A stretch of DNA of 64,000 nt from Diphasiastrum complanatum. Lineage: Eukaryota > Streptophyta > Lycopodiopsida > Lycopodiales > Lycopodiaceae. The notes beneath the pieces were generated by a model that saw only the letters and a program-made list of their open reading frames with translations, was not told the DNA's origin and ran no database searches. Both the position numbers and the translations under genes were made by a program. The stretch lies in the NCBI GenBank assembly GCA_029204225.1, contig CM055092.1, forward strand, positions 13,396,476 to 13,460,475, read 5' to 3'. Of the stretch, positions 12,335 to 25,200 are shown one piece after another; the stretch's first letter is position 1, and each line of letters starts with the position of its first letter.

Positions 12335-14071
12335 CTCGATATATCTATTCTAGAAACTACTAACTCATAGTGAAATACAGTTGACCAAAAATTGACTGAA
12401 ATTAACTCCAGCATGGTCAAATCACTATTTTTGGTCAATTTCATAGATATGAAAAACCTAAAAATTTTGAGTTTTTGCACTTAATTAATTTTTTTTTTTT
12501 ACGTTTTCTAAAAATTCATAAAAAAAAAAACCACAGTCAGTTATTAAGCAATCAAAATCAAAAATTCGGTTCACTGTTTGATTCTTGATTTTACTCTATT
12601 TATGTCTCTCATGCATGCAAGACATGCGACATTAAACTAATTTTTTACATTTACAGAATTTTACGTTAAAAAATCAATTCTACGGAAATTGTCAGCTATA
12701 AAATCCAGTTTTGTATCTAACAGTCAGAGTACATGCGTATGACCACTCAAAACGGATCTAAACTACTCATGCATGTCAGAATTACTTTGAGAATCCACGT
12801 GCAGACATTCCATGCAAGCACAGTACCTCAAAATAGAAAATTGTCATGCATGCAATCAGAATAATTGAAAATTCTACCTTTGCTCACAAAATTGCAAAAC
12901 TTCAGATGATCATATCTTTGGCTACAGGACACCAAATTGGGTGCTGTAAAGCTCAGTACAGAGGGAGACCTAGTGAACAAGACACTTGCCACATCAGCCT
13001 ACCACCTAGGATTCACACGTGCGAGTTCAGAACAGCCAAATAACCTGTAGGAGAGCGCACTTTTTCAAGGCCAATCATCTCAAAAACTTGCAAACACTCA
13101 ACCAGGCCTAAAAGTGATGATCCAAACAGTCTTAAACGATCTCTAAGAGTTCCATGAAGCCTACATACAGATCCTATGAAGCAATATGGGTTGAGAACCA
13201 TGAATTCTTGATTTCTAAAAGTCAAAATTGCTACAAACTTGATGGAATTGAAACATAAGCCTCTACCCATCAATTTACAAGGCTGATAGCTTGCTATGAA
13301 GGTAAAAAGGAATACAAATCATGCTAGAAAAAATCCAGAATGATTACCTTATGGATCTAGAGAAATCCATCTCCCAAAATTCACCAAAATTGGTCAATTT
13401 TTGTCAATTTTTGACTTCCTACAAACCCAATTGCTGGAATTCTTGACTCTATCTTCTAGGACAGCTTCAAAAGACTATGATTTATCTTTTTCCAGCATCA
13501 ATTGATGTTCAACAACCTCCTACCATCCAATTTCATGAAAAAACAAGCAAAAATCATGAATTTTAGCCCTTTCTAGGTTTTTTCACCATGCCCAATTGGA
13601 ATTTAATGGCAAGAACATTTTCCAAATCCACACACAATCCAATATACAGAGTTATAACCAACCAATTTAAGTGAACTTGTTGGATTTTGAATTCTACCCT
13701 CCATTTTGTGCCAAAAAACATGGAAAATAAGCAGATTTTGGCCACAAAAGAGCCTAGAATCCAAATACATGGGAAGATCCAACATGCAAACTGAATTTCA
13801 ACTACTTCAAAGTGTATTAACTTGCTGGAAATTTCAGATCCTTAGCTAGTTTTGAGCTACACATGCTAAAACTCCAAAAAAGACACCAAAATTGATTTCC
13901 TAGCACAATTCTCCATAAATCGCCATGAATTTGAGAGAGATATGGAACATGCAAATTGAAATTGGGAAGATCCACCAACTTGCAACCTTGCTCCTCTCCT
14001 TGGATGAGAATACTAGTTGAATACCACCAAGCTCCAATGAAAAGCACCACCTCTCCAAGCTTGTAAGCCTT
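12335..14071 (-). other. Long leader of gypsy C
   Basis: About 1.7 kb between the gag ATG and the primer-binding site. No convincing coding sequence is seen on either strand. Short A/T runs lie at 12488-12530. An untranslated leader of this length is long but not unknown for plant gypsy elements; a second decayed insertion inside it cannot be excluded. Confidence 0.5.
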
Positions 14072-14083
14072 GCTCTGATACCA
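14072..14083 (-). other. Primer-binding site of gypsy C
   Basis: The minus strand reads TGGTATCAGAGC followed by AAGGC, a perfect initiator-Met tRNA primer site. It fixes the 5' LTR of C to the right, from about 14084. Confidence 0.82.
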
Positions 14084-14560
14084 CTATAAGGGAAGCTCCT
14101 TAGATCCTACTTACAAATCCCAAACACAAAGGATAACACACTATTGAGAAACCACCCAACCAAGTAGAAGCATCCAATCAATCTCTAGAGCCTCACTCCC
14201 AAGCCAAAGAACAAGAAGCATGAATGTAGAGTGAGAGCCTGGCAATGAATCAAGAACCATGATGAGGAGTAGGACGAGTTTGGAGCCAATATATAGAGCC
14301 AAAAATATTATGGGCACTTAGCCATGCATAGCCATAAGTTCCCTATACATAGATTCACTTGGAATAGAGTCCTATGCATGGACCAACTATTCATAGAATT
14401 GTTATTGATAACTCTACAGATGCATACACTGTATCATACCTTGTCTAAACTCCATTTAATGTGTTCTGGGCCTCACAAGGATATTAGTTACTTTCGGGTC
14501 ACGTCCAGTATGACGTGGCATAACTAACAGCTTGTTTCACTGGAGTACCGTGTATCCAAA
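14084..14560 (-). repeat. Probable 5' LTR of gypsy C
   Basis: Sequence immediately 5' (minus sense) of the PBS. It contains a minus-strand TATA box, CTATATATT, at 14289-14297, about 200 bp before the LTR end, as expected for a U3/R/U5 layout. The LTR ends CTTCCCTTATAG, not a canonical CA. The outer boundary is not visible because there is no partner LTR, so the right limit is a guess. Confidence 0.5.
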
Positions 14561-15062
<502 letters not shown>

Positions 15063-16180
15063 AGATACAATACAAAGAAAATGGCTCTCTCTTATAGATT
15101 TGAAGGGTGAGCCTCTTCACTCTGATTGGCCACTTCATTGAGGCAAGGACTCTAATCCAAGCCCTTCAAATAAACACAAACTCAATCTAATGGTTATAAG
15201 AAAGCACAAATTAAGTCACATGAATCATGTGAATCCAACTTTGACCAAGTTAGATTCCTTATTTGCAACTTGAGTTTGTAACTTTGGGCCTCTATATTAT
15301 TTATTTACGCCTAGGGCCCAATTAGTCTCTAAGAAACAACTTAAAATAACTAGCATGTGCTCATTGGGTTGAGCTTATACATGTAGGATGTTAGTGCCCT
15401 TGCACATATTTTTCTATTTTGTTGGACTCATTTATTTATATACAGATAATACCCACAACTTGGTCACCAATGCCTGATCCTCTTGAGTGGCATGCCTCGA
15501 TTTTACCACCTCACGCCTCTATTCTTCCTGTAGAAGGATCTCATGCAAGCTCACAAACATTTGAAATCCTTCTGATATGCCACTCAGGCCATATGGACAA
15601 GTTCAACATCTTTGATAGGCTAGAGGAGTTCTCAATATCAAAAAGACCCTTTAAGGAATGCCATGTAGGACAAAGAAAAAAATCAAAATACATAAAAACA
15701 ATATTGTTTATTTGCTTGCCCCCACCACTCCTGAGGCCTCCCCAACTCCCTTTGTTGGTGGACATTCAAAAAAATTTAGATAAGACTATAGTTCAAGGTG
15801 CTTGTGATTTTTCAGGTATTAGCAAGGAAGCATTTGCAACAATATTCAAACTTATTAGAGAACCTTTTAAGCAAGTTCGAATTAGAAAATTCCCAATCCC
15901 AAGGTCATATCACTTGAAGAAAGAGAATGATACATTAAACATAGGTATGCATAAGATCATCGGTATCCCATTTATATTGAGGAGGTGTATGAAACTGATG
16001 GAAGATCAATATCTTATAATTCATCAAACAACTTATTTGTTGATCTAAATTACTTGCTAAGATACATCATCACATTCTATGATATAACCTTTGAAAAGGT
16101 GAATGGCAAAATAATCGTAGTACTTAAGTTAGATGAGTCAGAAATTGTGAAAGGGCAGAAGATGGAGAGGGTTAATATAA

Positions 16181-17448
<1,268 letters not shown>

Positions 17449-17451
17449 GAG

Positions 17452-17464
17452 TGGTATCAGAGCC
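17452..17464 (+). other. Primer-binding site of copia F
   Basis: TGGTATCAGAGCC, three bases after the LTR end and 58 bases before the gag ATG. Confidence 0.85.
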
Positions 17465-17521
17465 AACGTTCCAAACTACTATTAGTATTCAAAACTGTTT
17501 ACTATACTTAGATCATTCATC

Positions 17522-18627
17522 ATGGAAGGAACATCTTCAAAAATTTGCTTGATCAACAAGTTCAACAGTGATGACTTCCACATGTGGTAGTTCAAGATGA
17601 AAATGATACTCACAGAAAAAATAATCTGGGAATAAGTCAATGGTTCGATAACCAAGCCGGCTGAACCTGACATGTTGACCGCCTAGGAAGCTAAGGATGG
17701 CAAACCTCTTCCCATTGTATCTCTGAATCTCAAAGATTCACAAATAGCTCATGTAGCTAATTGTTCCAGCTCCAAAGAGACATGGGACATTCTTACTGGT
17801 CTATACGAAACAATAGATGTATCGACTCAACTCTTCTTAAGGAAGAAGTTCATGTCACTCAAGATGAGTGAAGCAACCTCAGTCACTGATCATCTAAGTG
17901 AATTCAAACAAGTACTCAATCAGTTAGCTGCATTAGGTTTGCTAGTATTGGATGAAGATGCTAACGTGTCTCTTCTATCCAGTCTTCCTCGCACTTACGA
18001 CAATCTAGTATTGCTACTTAGCAATGCTCCTAACCTGTCTCTACAAAAGGTGACGGCAAGCTTATTGCAGGAAGAAGTAAGAAGGAAAAGCTTATCCATG
18101 TCGAATTTGAAGATAGTCGCTCTCTATTCGAATAAGCAACAACTCCAAAAGAAGAAATCTTTGAAGGACAAGAAGACAAAAGCTGAGCAAACTGATTCAG
18201 ACCAGCAATGGCACAACAACATAATCGACAACATCAAGAGCCTAAGACCAGACTCTTCTGCAAGTACTGCAAGAGAACCAACCATGACATCAAGGATTGT
18301 TGAGTTCTCAAGCATAACGAAGCAAAGAAGAAGATGCAGCAAGATGGATGATCTGATTCTGCCAGAACCTCTCTCAAAGACCGAACACTACTAATGATAC
18401 AAGATGAACCCATTAGAGATGCATTGGATTGGTATTTTAATTTTGGTGCTTCTCAGCACATGACTTCATGTAAGTCCTTATTCGAAGACCTCACACCATC
18501 AGACTCTAAGTATGTCTACTTCGGTGACTCAAGTACATTGCAGATCGAAGGCAAAATATCTATACGCCTTTATCTTCCAAATGGTAAATTGACCTGGCTC
18601 ATGAGTGCATCTTGCAATAGAAAATAA
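17522..18627 (+). pseudogene. Copia F gag and start of protease, truncated
   Basis: ATG 17522 (MEGTSSKICLINKFNSDDFH) begins a copia gag with two early stops, then an open stretch through 18394. The zinc knuckle FCKYCKRTNHDIKDC (18250-18295) has all C/C/H/C ligands but is followed at once by a stop. The protease start reads YFNFGASQHM near 18430, where the family has D-S-G-A-S, so the catalytic Asp is gone. The similarity ends near 18600, before the end of the protease; integrase, RT and RNase H are absent. The knuckle and gag are close to those of element G in the host intron, so F and G belong to one family. Confidence 0.85.
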
Positions 18628-18700
18628 GTCTTAAAAAATAAACAATTCGCATTCAGGAGATGACAACATTCTTAAGCAATGAAGTTAAAATACATACACA

Positions 18701-19455
18701 TTAGTCGTCATCAGCAGCACCCAAATCTGGATGATCAATATTATGGCCTCCTACTGAAGAAGAACTATCTGTAAAATGCATTAACGATGAAATGCCATGA
18801 ATTCTTCATCAGATGGCATGCTTCGTCCATGCTCAACAAAATTTGATAAAGCTTATGTCAAGCATTCTTCACCAGTCATAAGTCCATCCTCATCATCATA
18901 ATCAATTCCAGGCACCAAGTCTTCAGTTTCAAAATCTACAATGTCAGAAAATTCAGAAATTGTGTCAAAATAATAAACAAAGCACTTCATCCTCACGATA
19001 GTAAAAAAACTTACACAAATCAACTATAGTTATATATACATTGTCATTTATATGATACACAGGCAAATTAAAAAAACATTTCGATTCATCTCCAGACATT
19101 GATTCATCTGCAGTGATATTAGAGCCAATGAAAGAATCACGAAGCACTTCAGCATTAACATTAACGAAATCACTATCCTTATCAGGGGTATCGATAAGGA
19201 AGTGCTAATGTCTTTAAAGGATGATGGAACAGAGTATGAGGCCATCTGAGGATCAGAAACAACAGCTTCCTCATCATCCGAGATCTGAACTAGCAGGAAA
19301 AGAATGAAACCAGTCTGGTATTCAACAAAACGACATTTCCTCTTATAGACAGGACACATCGTAGTGCATCTAAATTGTTCAAACAATCTAGTAAACATCC
19401 TTTCCAGTATTTGCTTGAACGGCGGGAAGAAATGGACAAGATCAATAAAATGCAT
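18701..19455 (-). pseudogene. Exon-like blocks, possible decayed host gene, unidentified
   Basis: On the minus strand several protein-like blocks follow one another. The first is CPVYKRKCRFVEYQT (about 19320-19365). The second is an acidic stretch starting ISDDEEAVVSDPQMAS (about 19283) and continuing, after a frameshift near 19190, to ADESMSGDES (about 19085). The third is FETEDLVPGIDYDDEDG (about 18880-18930), with one in-frame stop. The last is SSSSVGGHNIDHPDLG ending in DDD and a TAA at 18701-18703. Acceptor-like CAG or TAG sequences precede two blocks, but donors are poor. I do not recognise the protein. It reads better than chance and is not retroelement-like. The lesions suggest a pseudogene; missed introns are the alternative. 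Confidence 0.35.
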
Positions 19456-21601
19456 GAACGAGAGAGGACTTATGGAGATAACAGGTATACTAACTATATC
19501 CCTGAATTCATTTGGATTCCATAGCCCTTCATGTGGGCAAAAATTGCTTAAGGAGGTTGAAATAAGGGCTCTTTCAAATGTTGAACTATTTTTTCAACTT
19601 GAAAGGCCTTTAATCTTCATGAGACCCAAGTCTCATTTCATTTTGAGAATTTTTAATGCAATTGAAGTGCATTTTCCACTCAAGTCCCTTCAAGAGAAAT
19701 TTGAAATGGATCCAAGCATATCTTATGGCCACTGTGAAAGGATGAGTGGCAGTGGTGGAAACTGATTGAGGTACAAAAAAGAGAAATCGTCCACTTCTAT
19801 GAGTACTTCTCAATACCTTAGTAGTTAGAATTTTTCTCTGTAAATATTTAAGTCAAGCATTAATATTTTTACTCTAGATCGATTTACATTTTTTCAAATT
19901 TTACTTTGCAACAGAGCTTGAATACTCTCGTTTTCTTTGTTTTGTCATTCTCTTAATTTCTGTCATTGAATATGGAAGAACTAAGATTATCTTTTTTTTC
20001 CCCATTAAATCAAAATTTGAAGAAGTAAAGTTCATTCATAGTCTTTTGAAAAAAAGAGGTCTCATGTTGAACAAGGTGATGTTTTTTTGTCTTTTGTCAG
20101 AGACTTATTTTGCATGTGGTTCATCATCTTCATATCTATCCTATTTCCATTTGTGACTATCTTCACTACTTTGATAAAACAAAATCAATCAGACAATTTT
20201 AATGCACCAACACATTTTATGATCATCATTTTCTCATACATGTAAGCCACTAGGAGAAATAGGGTGGCCATTATAGTTAAAGAAGTATGTTCCTCATATA
20301 TCGTCTTGTTTTGGAAAAACAAGAATAGAACATGTGTCAGTTTTGGGATTTATCCTTATAGAAGACTGTGATTTTGATCTTTCATAATGCAAACATGATT
20401 TAAAGAGTGTTGATTTGAAATTTTACAATATTGAATTTCATAACCATTTGACATAAGTAGATTCTTAGATTCATATATGCATTCAATGAAACCATTTTCT
20501 CTTTTCACCCATCTCATTCGGCCAATATATTTTGTATTTTGAAGCCTCAAGTGGTAGGTCATGGTCTTCAACAAACTGGAGGGTGTGGTTACCTCAATAG
20601 CTGATAATGGTGTCTCACTAGTGCTTGTTTATAATGCAATATTCAAAGGCCCAAATAGACAAATGCACGTTGAATTCCTAATCTCTCTTTTTATTGTAGT
20701 GACATTTATCTTCAAGATTTGTATCATCTTCTTGTTAGTAATTTCAATTGGCCTATTCACTTGAGGGTGGGTTGTAGGAGGTTGTTTTGGTGGGTTATAG
20801 GAGGTTGTTTTACTATTGCAAGCCTAAATTTATTGAGATGTTTAATCACATGATCCAAGAAATGGGTTCCTTTTATTGAATACTAGTTCAAAATGCCCCC
20901 AACACTTGAGACTTGTCATTAGTTTTACCAAGAAATTATTCTATCTTACAATCAACATATCATAATTTGAATTTTTTTGCATGCAAAATTATCTCTCAAT
21001 TTGGACCCTGAAAACCAAATGACCTGGTTGATTCATCAATTGTTGTTGTTGTATATGTACTAATTGGCTATCATTTCATAGGGTTAATTCTCTTTGATGC
21101 ATTGGAACGTGCACACTCAAAAGGTTTTATATGATGATGCTCCAAATCTATTTATCATTGATTCTATTATGTTAAGGGAATAGCCATCAGATTGAAAATT
21201 TCCAAAAATGTACTTTTCTAGATCCCATTAAGAGTCTCTAAGAAAGAGAATTTTTTAAGCTATTTTGAATGTACCCTCATTTGGTGAATCTTGATTTTAA
21301 GAATGAAGACAATAAATAGAACAAGTGGACATCTTAAACATGTGGGAACAGTCCCAACACTTGTTAGCACCATGGTTTGATATATCCATCTTCCCACATA
21401 TGGTGAATTGGGCTCGCCCACCAAGTTGCTCGATAATACGAACGAGCATGGTGCCATATATGCAAAAGGTACCACAGCCATCAGACGACGTTTGGACGTC
21501 GAATATCATATAATCACGAATGTGCTCTGCCTTTCAGCTGATCAATGCGTAAAGGGTCGCAAGCGTCTTCATCTTCTCAGCGATCCTACCGCCATCGTGT
21601 A
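19456..21601. other. Intergenic stretch with no recognised gene
   Basis: AT-rich, only short open frames on both strands, no LTR termini or primer-binding site that I can see. It may hold old, unrecognisable repeats. Confidence 0.4.
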
Positions 21602-21841
21602 TTCTCTTTGGTTTCAATGGTGTATCGATTTTGCAACCAGACATAATCAGACGAGATTGAGACAAACATTCGGATTAAATGCCTCGTTTGTGTTGATAAT
21701 CATGTGGGCCGGAGTAAAAGGGGCGTGAGCGTTTTCAACGCGTTTTCTCTTTGGTTTCAATGGTGTATCGATTTTGCAACCAGAGATTGAGATATACATT
21801 CGGATTAGATGCCGAATTTGTGTTGATAACTATGTGGGCCG
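21602..21841. repeat. Imperfect tandem duplication upstream of the host gene
   Basis: 21602-21711 and 21745-21841 share TTCTCTTTGGTTTCAATGG through ATGTGGGCCG. The second copy lacks about 13 bases. Each copy ends in TGGGCC, resembling plant site II elements. The repeat lies 110-350 bp upstream of the TATA box, so it may belong to the promoter. Confidence 0.85.
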
Positions 21842-21948
21842 ATTAGTCTTTCCCCAAACCAGCCTCCTAGCCACTTGCACGAACCAGATATCTCAGACCC
21901 CTCAAAGATGGTACCAGGGGAGTTATGAGACATGCAGCGGTTTTCATC

Positions 21949-21960
21949 ATATATAAATAT
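21949..21960 (+). promoter_or_regulatory. TATA box of the host gene
   Basis: ATATATAAATAT about 260 bp before the ATG at 22220, with a plausible 5' untranslated region between. No competing TATA element is closer. Assignment is from position and sequence only. Confidence 0.5.
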
Positions 21961-22219
21961 ATGGTCAGTTACTCAGCAACAGAATGATTCTCGGACAACG
22001 TCCCTCACGCGACCACCTCTACATTTCTGTGGTGCTCAGGCTTACACTCCGCCAACAGTTTGACATCGAAATCTAAATGCTGCTTAGCTTTTGGTTGGGA
22101 ATCCGCTTTCCACAGTTCTCGGTCTTTTCAATTCTTAAACAGGATCTACATACTTTTCATGAGAACTTCATCAATTCATCCGTTACCATTGGTGTTGCGA
22201 CTTGAAACGATACTTGAAG

Positions 22220-25200
22220 ATGAACAACAATCAGTTGACGGAGAAGGCTCTCCGGGACGTCTTTGAAACTACCAGTTATATCAACATAGGCACAGAGGAT
22301 GCTCCTTTGCAGTACAATCTTAAACCACGTAAGACATTCTTTTCACACATGCATGCTGATGTTCTTCTTTTTCTTGTTCAGAAGATTTCGTATTTTGGCA
22401 ATCTTACGAAATTTTCCATCTGTTCAGCGGTGAGATCATGCCACAATGGAAAGCAGTTCATCACAAATCCAGGAAAGCCAGGCAAAACTTTGGAAGTTTA
22501 CTTCCAGAAAGAGCATCCCTGGATATCTGATGTAAGAAACCTCAAAACTTAATCAACTGTGTTATCGTCTTTTGTGGCAGTGGGTTTGTGTGTCTGTGAG
22601 AGACAGAGAGAGGTATTGTGAAAGATAGTGTTGAATACATGCCTAAATTCATAAAATCCGAAATTACGCAGGGTGATGGATTTGTAGACCATCTGAAATA
22701 CAAAGACGTGCAAGAACAGAGATTCAAAGGTTTCCTGGATTCTGATTTTTCTAGGCGAGATGAATTCTCTAATACTCTTCGAACTGGCCAGTACCGAGAA
22801 CAGCTTAAGGTAGAATTATAAATTGTACTGCAACTTTTTGCATTTAAGATTGTTTGCGTCCAAATTACCAAGTGGACTGTCTTGTCTTCTGTTGTCTTTA
22901 AATGGCTATCATATAAAAAATTACGCATCAAATAGGAGTTAAGGTAAACGTTCCAAGATGTCACCAATTGGTTTTATCATGACTTCATTTCCTATAGTAA
23001 GGAAATTTGTAAATCCGAAAATGCATTAGAATGGTTAGAAGTGTAAGGTTCTATATTGTACTTTTCAAGGAAATAGGTTGAGACGTGGAGCTCCTCAAGT
23101 CATGCATTGAATCATTCTAACAACTGTTGGATACACTCAATTATCAAGATAACTTATCCAACACTGAATTATCAAGATAACTTGTGCTGGATGCACTCAA
23201 TTATCCTAAGATGGGAAACCTCTTGGGGGTTGCCCTCCAATTTCTTGCATTTTTTTAGAAGTTAGTTTTAAATTTTTTTGCTTTATCATAAATTCACATT
23301 CTTATGCATTACTAAGATGTGTTTCATTTGCATGAAAGGACTTCTCATTCATGAAGAGAGTGATGCCACCTTAGTATGATCACATTGCATCATTGTCAAA
23401 TACATTTCTCCCAATGATGTATAATGTACCTTTTTCTTGGTTGCATTCAACTTGTATGTTCACTAGTTGACTAAGTGAAACTCATTGATGTTTATTGTAG
23501 GAGGAAGTTTTTTCCTCATTAGGTTCTCATGGAGTAATCATTTCCATTCTTAAAAAAACACCTTTCTTTCAAGAGTACTTCAACCAAAAAAGGTTTTCTT
23601 ATCATCCTTGAGACTTGACTTCCTATGCTACCCATTCCTTTTGCCAAAATTGTTCACTAATGAAGATCATTGACTCCTATGGAAGAACAGGTTGTGGAGG
23701 TCATCCTTCAAACAAGTCATTTTCCATCTTAGAAATGTTATATTCCATGAGTACTCATTTTCAAATGATTCCTTCATGGTATTCAAGTCCTTTAAGCTCT
23801 TTATGTTTTTCATTAGGTCCAATTCATAGTTGTATTCTTCCTTGTACACAAGTTTATTATGTTCATGTACACAAAGCACAATGTAGACACTCATACCTAA
23901 GCTCAACAAGCTTAGACTCACATGGGCTAGTGGTCGTAGCTAACAAGACTAGAGTTTTTGCATATCTGAATTGGGCCTAGTACTCTCAAACTAGACAATT
24001 AAGGACCCATCTTCTTAGATATATCTCAATTCATACAAATTGCTCATCAAGTTCAATTCCCTTAAAATACGGGCAATGCCTTAAGTGTTTACAATGATAG
24101 TGGTCAACAACATATTTCCATATGTTTGACAAGAAGAAAACAAAAAAGCCAATCAATCATCGGTAGAAAGCAATTTTGAACTAGAGAAACACACGAGTGA
24201 TGGAAGAACGTCACTAGCTACTTGCATCTCCTAACAACATCATTATATCTTTCATCATGTGTAGAGAGAGTGCAAAGAGGATGTCAGACCTTTCACTTTT
24301 GACTCGTCGAACAATCAAAATTAAGGAATAAGTGTTTCGAAAAAAAAAACTTCTCTAAACACTTAGGCTATTTTTGACAACCAACAACACGGCTTTTTTG
24401 CGTTTTTGTTGTAGTGGCTGACCGACGTCGCCAACTTATCAGCAACCCTAAAACAGCTGGACAATCAAATATCCCAACGACAGTTGGCGGTTACCAACTT
24501 TGTACATATGCAAAGACTAGCGTAAATAGCATTAAAGGCTTGTAAGATATTTTGTTCGTCGACACTTGCAAATCTATATATTAGCTGATTCAAGCTATGT
24601 AAGTGTTAATTGAGTTAATAGAATTTTTTTTTTTAATCAAAGTTTTTTTTCTGTAGCCAGCGTTATCACGCTCAGCAAGCTGAAGTTATTACTTCAAGCT
24701 ATTGTACTCATTGTTGATATTTATCAGAGTGCAATTTTTGTCTCACTACGGTGTCGTTCATTTGCACATTATGTATGAATTCTTCTACTTGAATACTTCT
24801 GCTGCTAATTGTTGTGTTTCTGTTCCTACATGCCGCACTCCAATCCTCGAGCTTTCGTTGTCGCTCACGCCCACACGCGATTTTACGACATGGTATCAGA
24901 GCGGGCATTTCAGTAATCTACATTTCTATTGCGGATTATCAGTCTTGTTTCTATCAAGACGTCTTTCTAACAAACGCGCAGTCAACAGTATTTCGACAGT
25001 CGTTGTTTCTACCAACGAACTTGTTTAACCAGAATGGATCCATCATCTAGTTCATCTCTCATTGACAAACTCGATGGAGATTACTACCATCTCTAAAAAT
25101 TTAAGATGAAGGTTATACTTCTAGCCAAAGAATTGTGGGACATCGTTGATGGCACAGAGCTCAAACCAGAAGGTGATGCAGTCATCATCACCAAGTGGAG

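Noticed and set aside
22202-22219. A start upstream of ATG 22220 in the host gene
   Set aside because: The codon at 22202 is TTG, not ATG; plant translation would use the ATG at 22220.
22428-22552. Reading exon 1 straight through into exon 2 as one exon
   Set aside because: The frame is open, but the stretch between is T-rich with a GTAAGA donor at 22329 and a CAG acceptor at 22427, and the translation there does not resemble the flanking protein.
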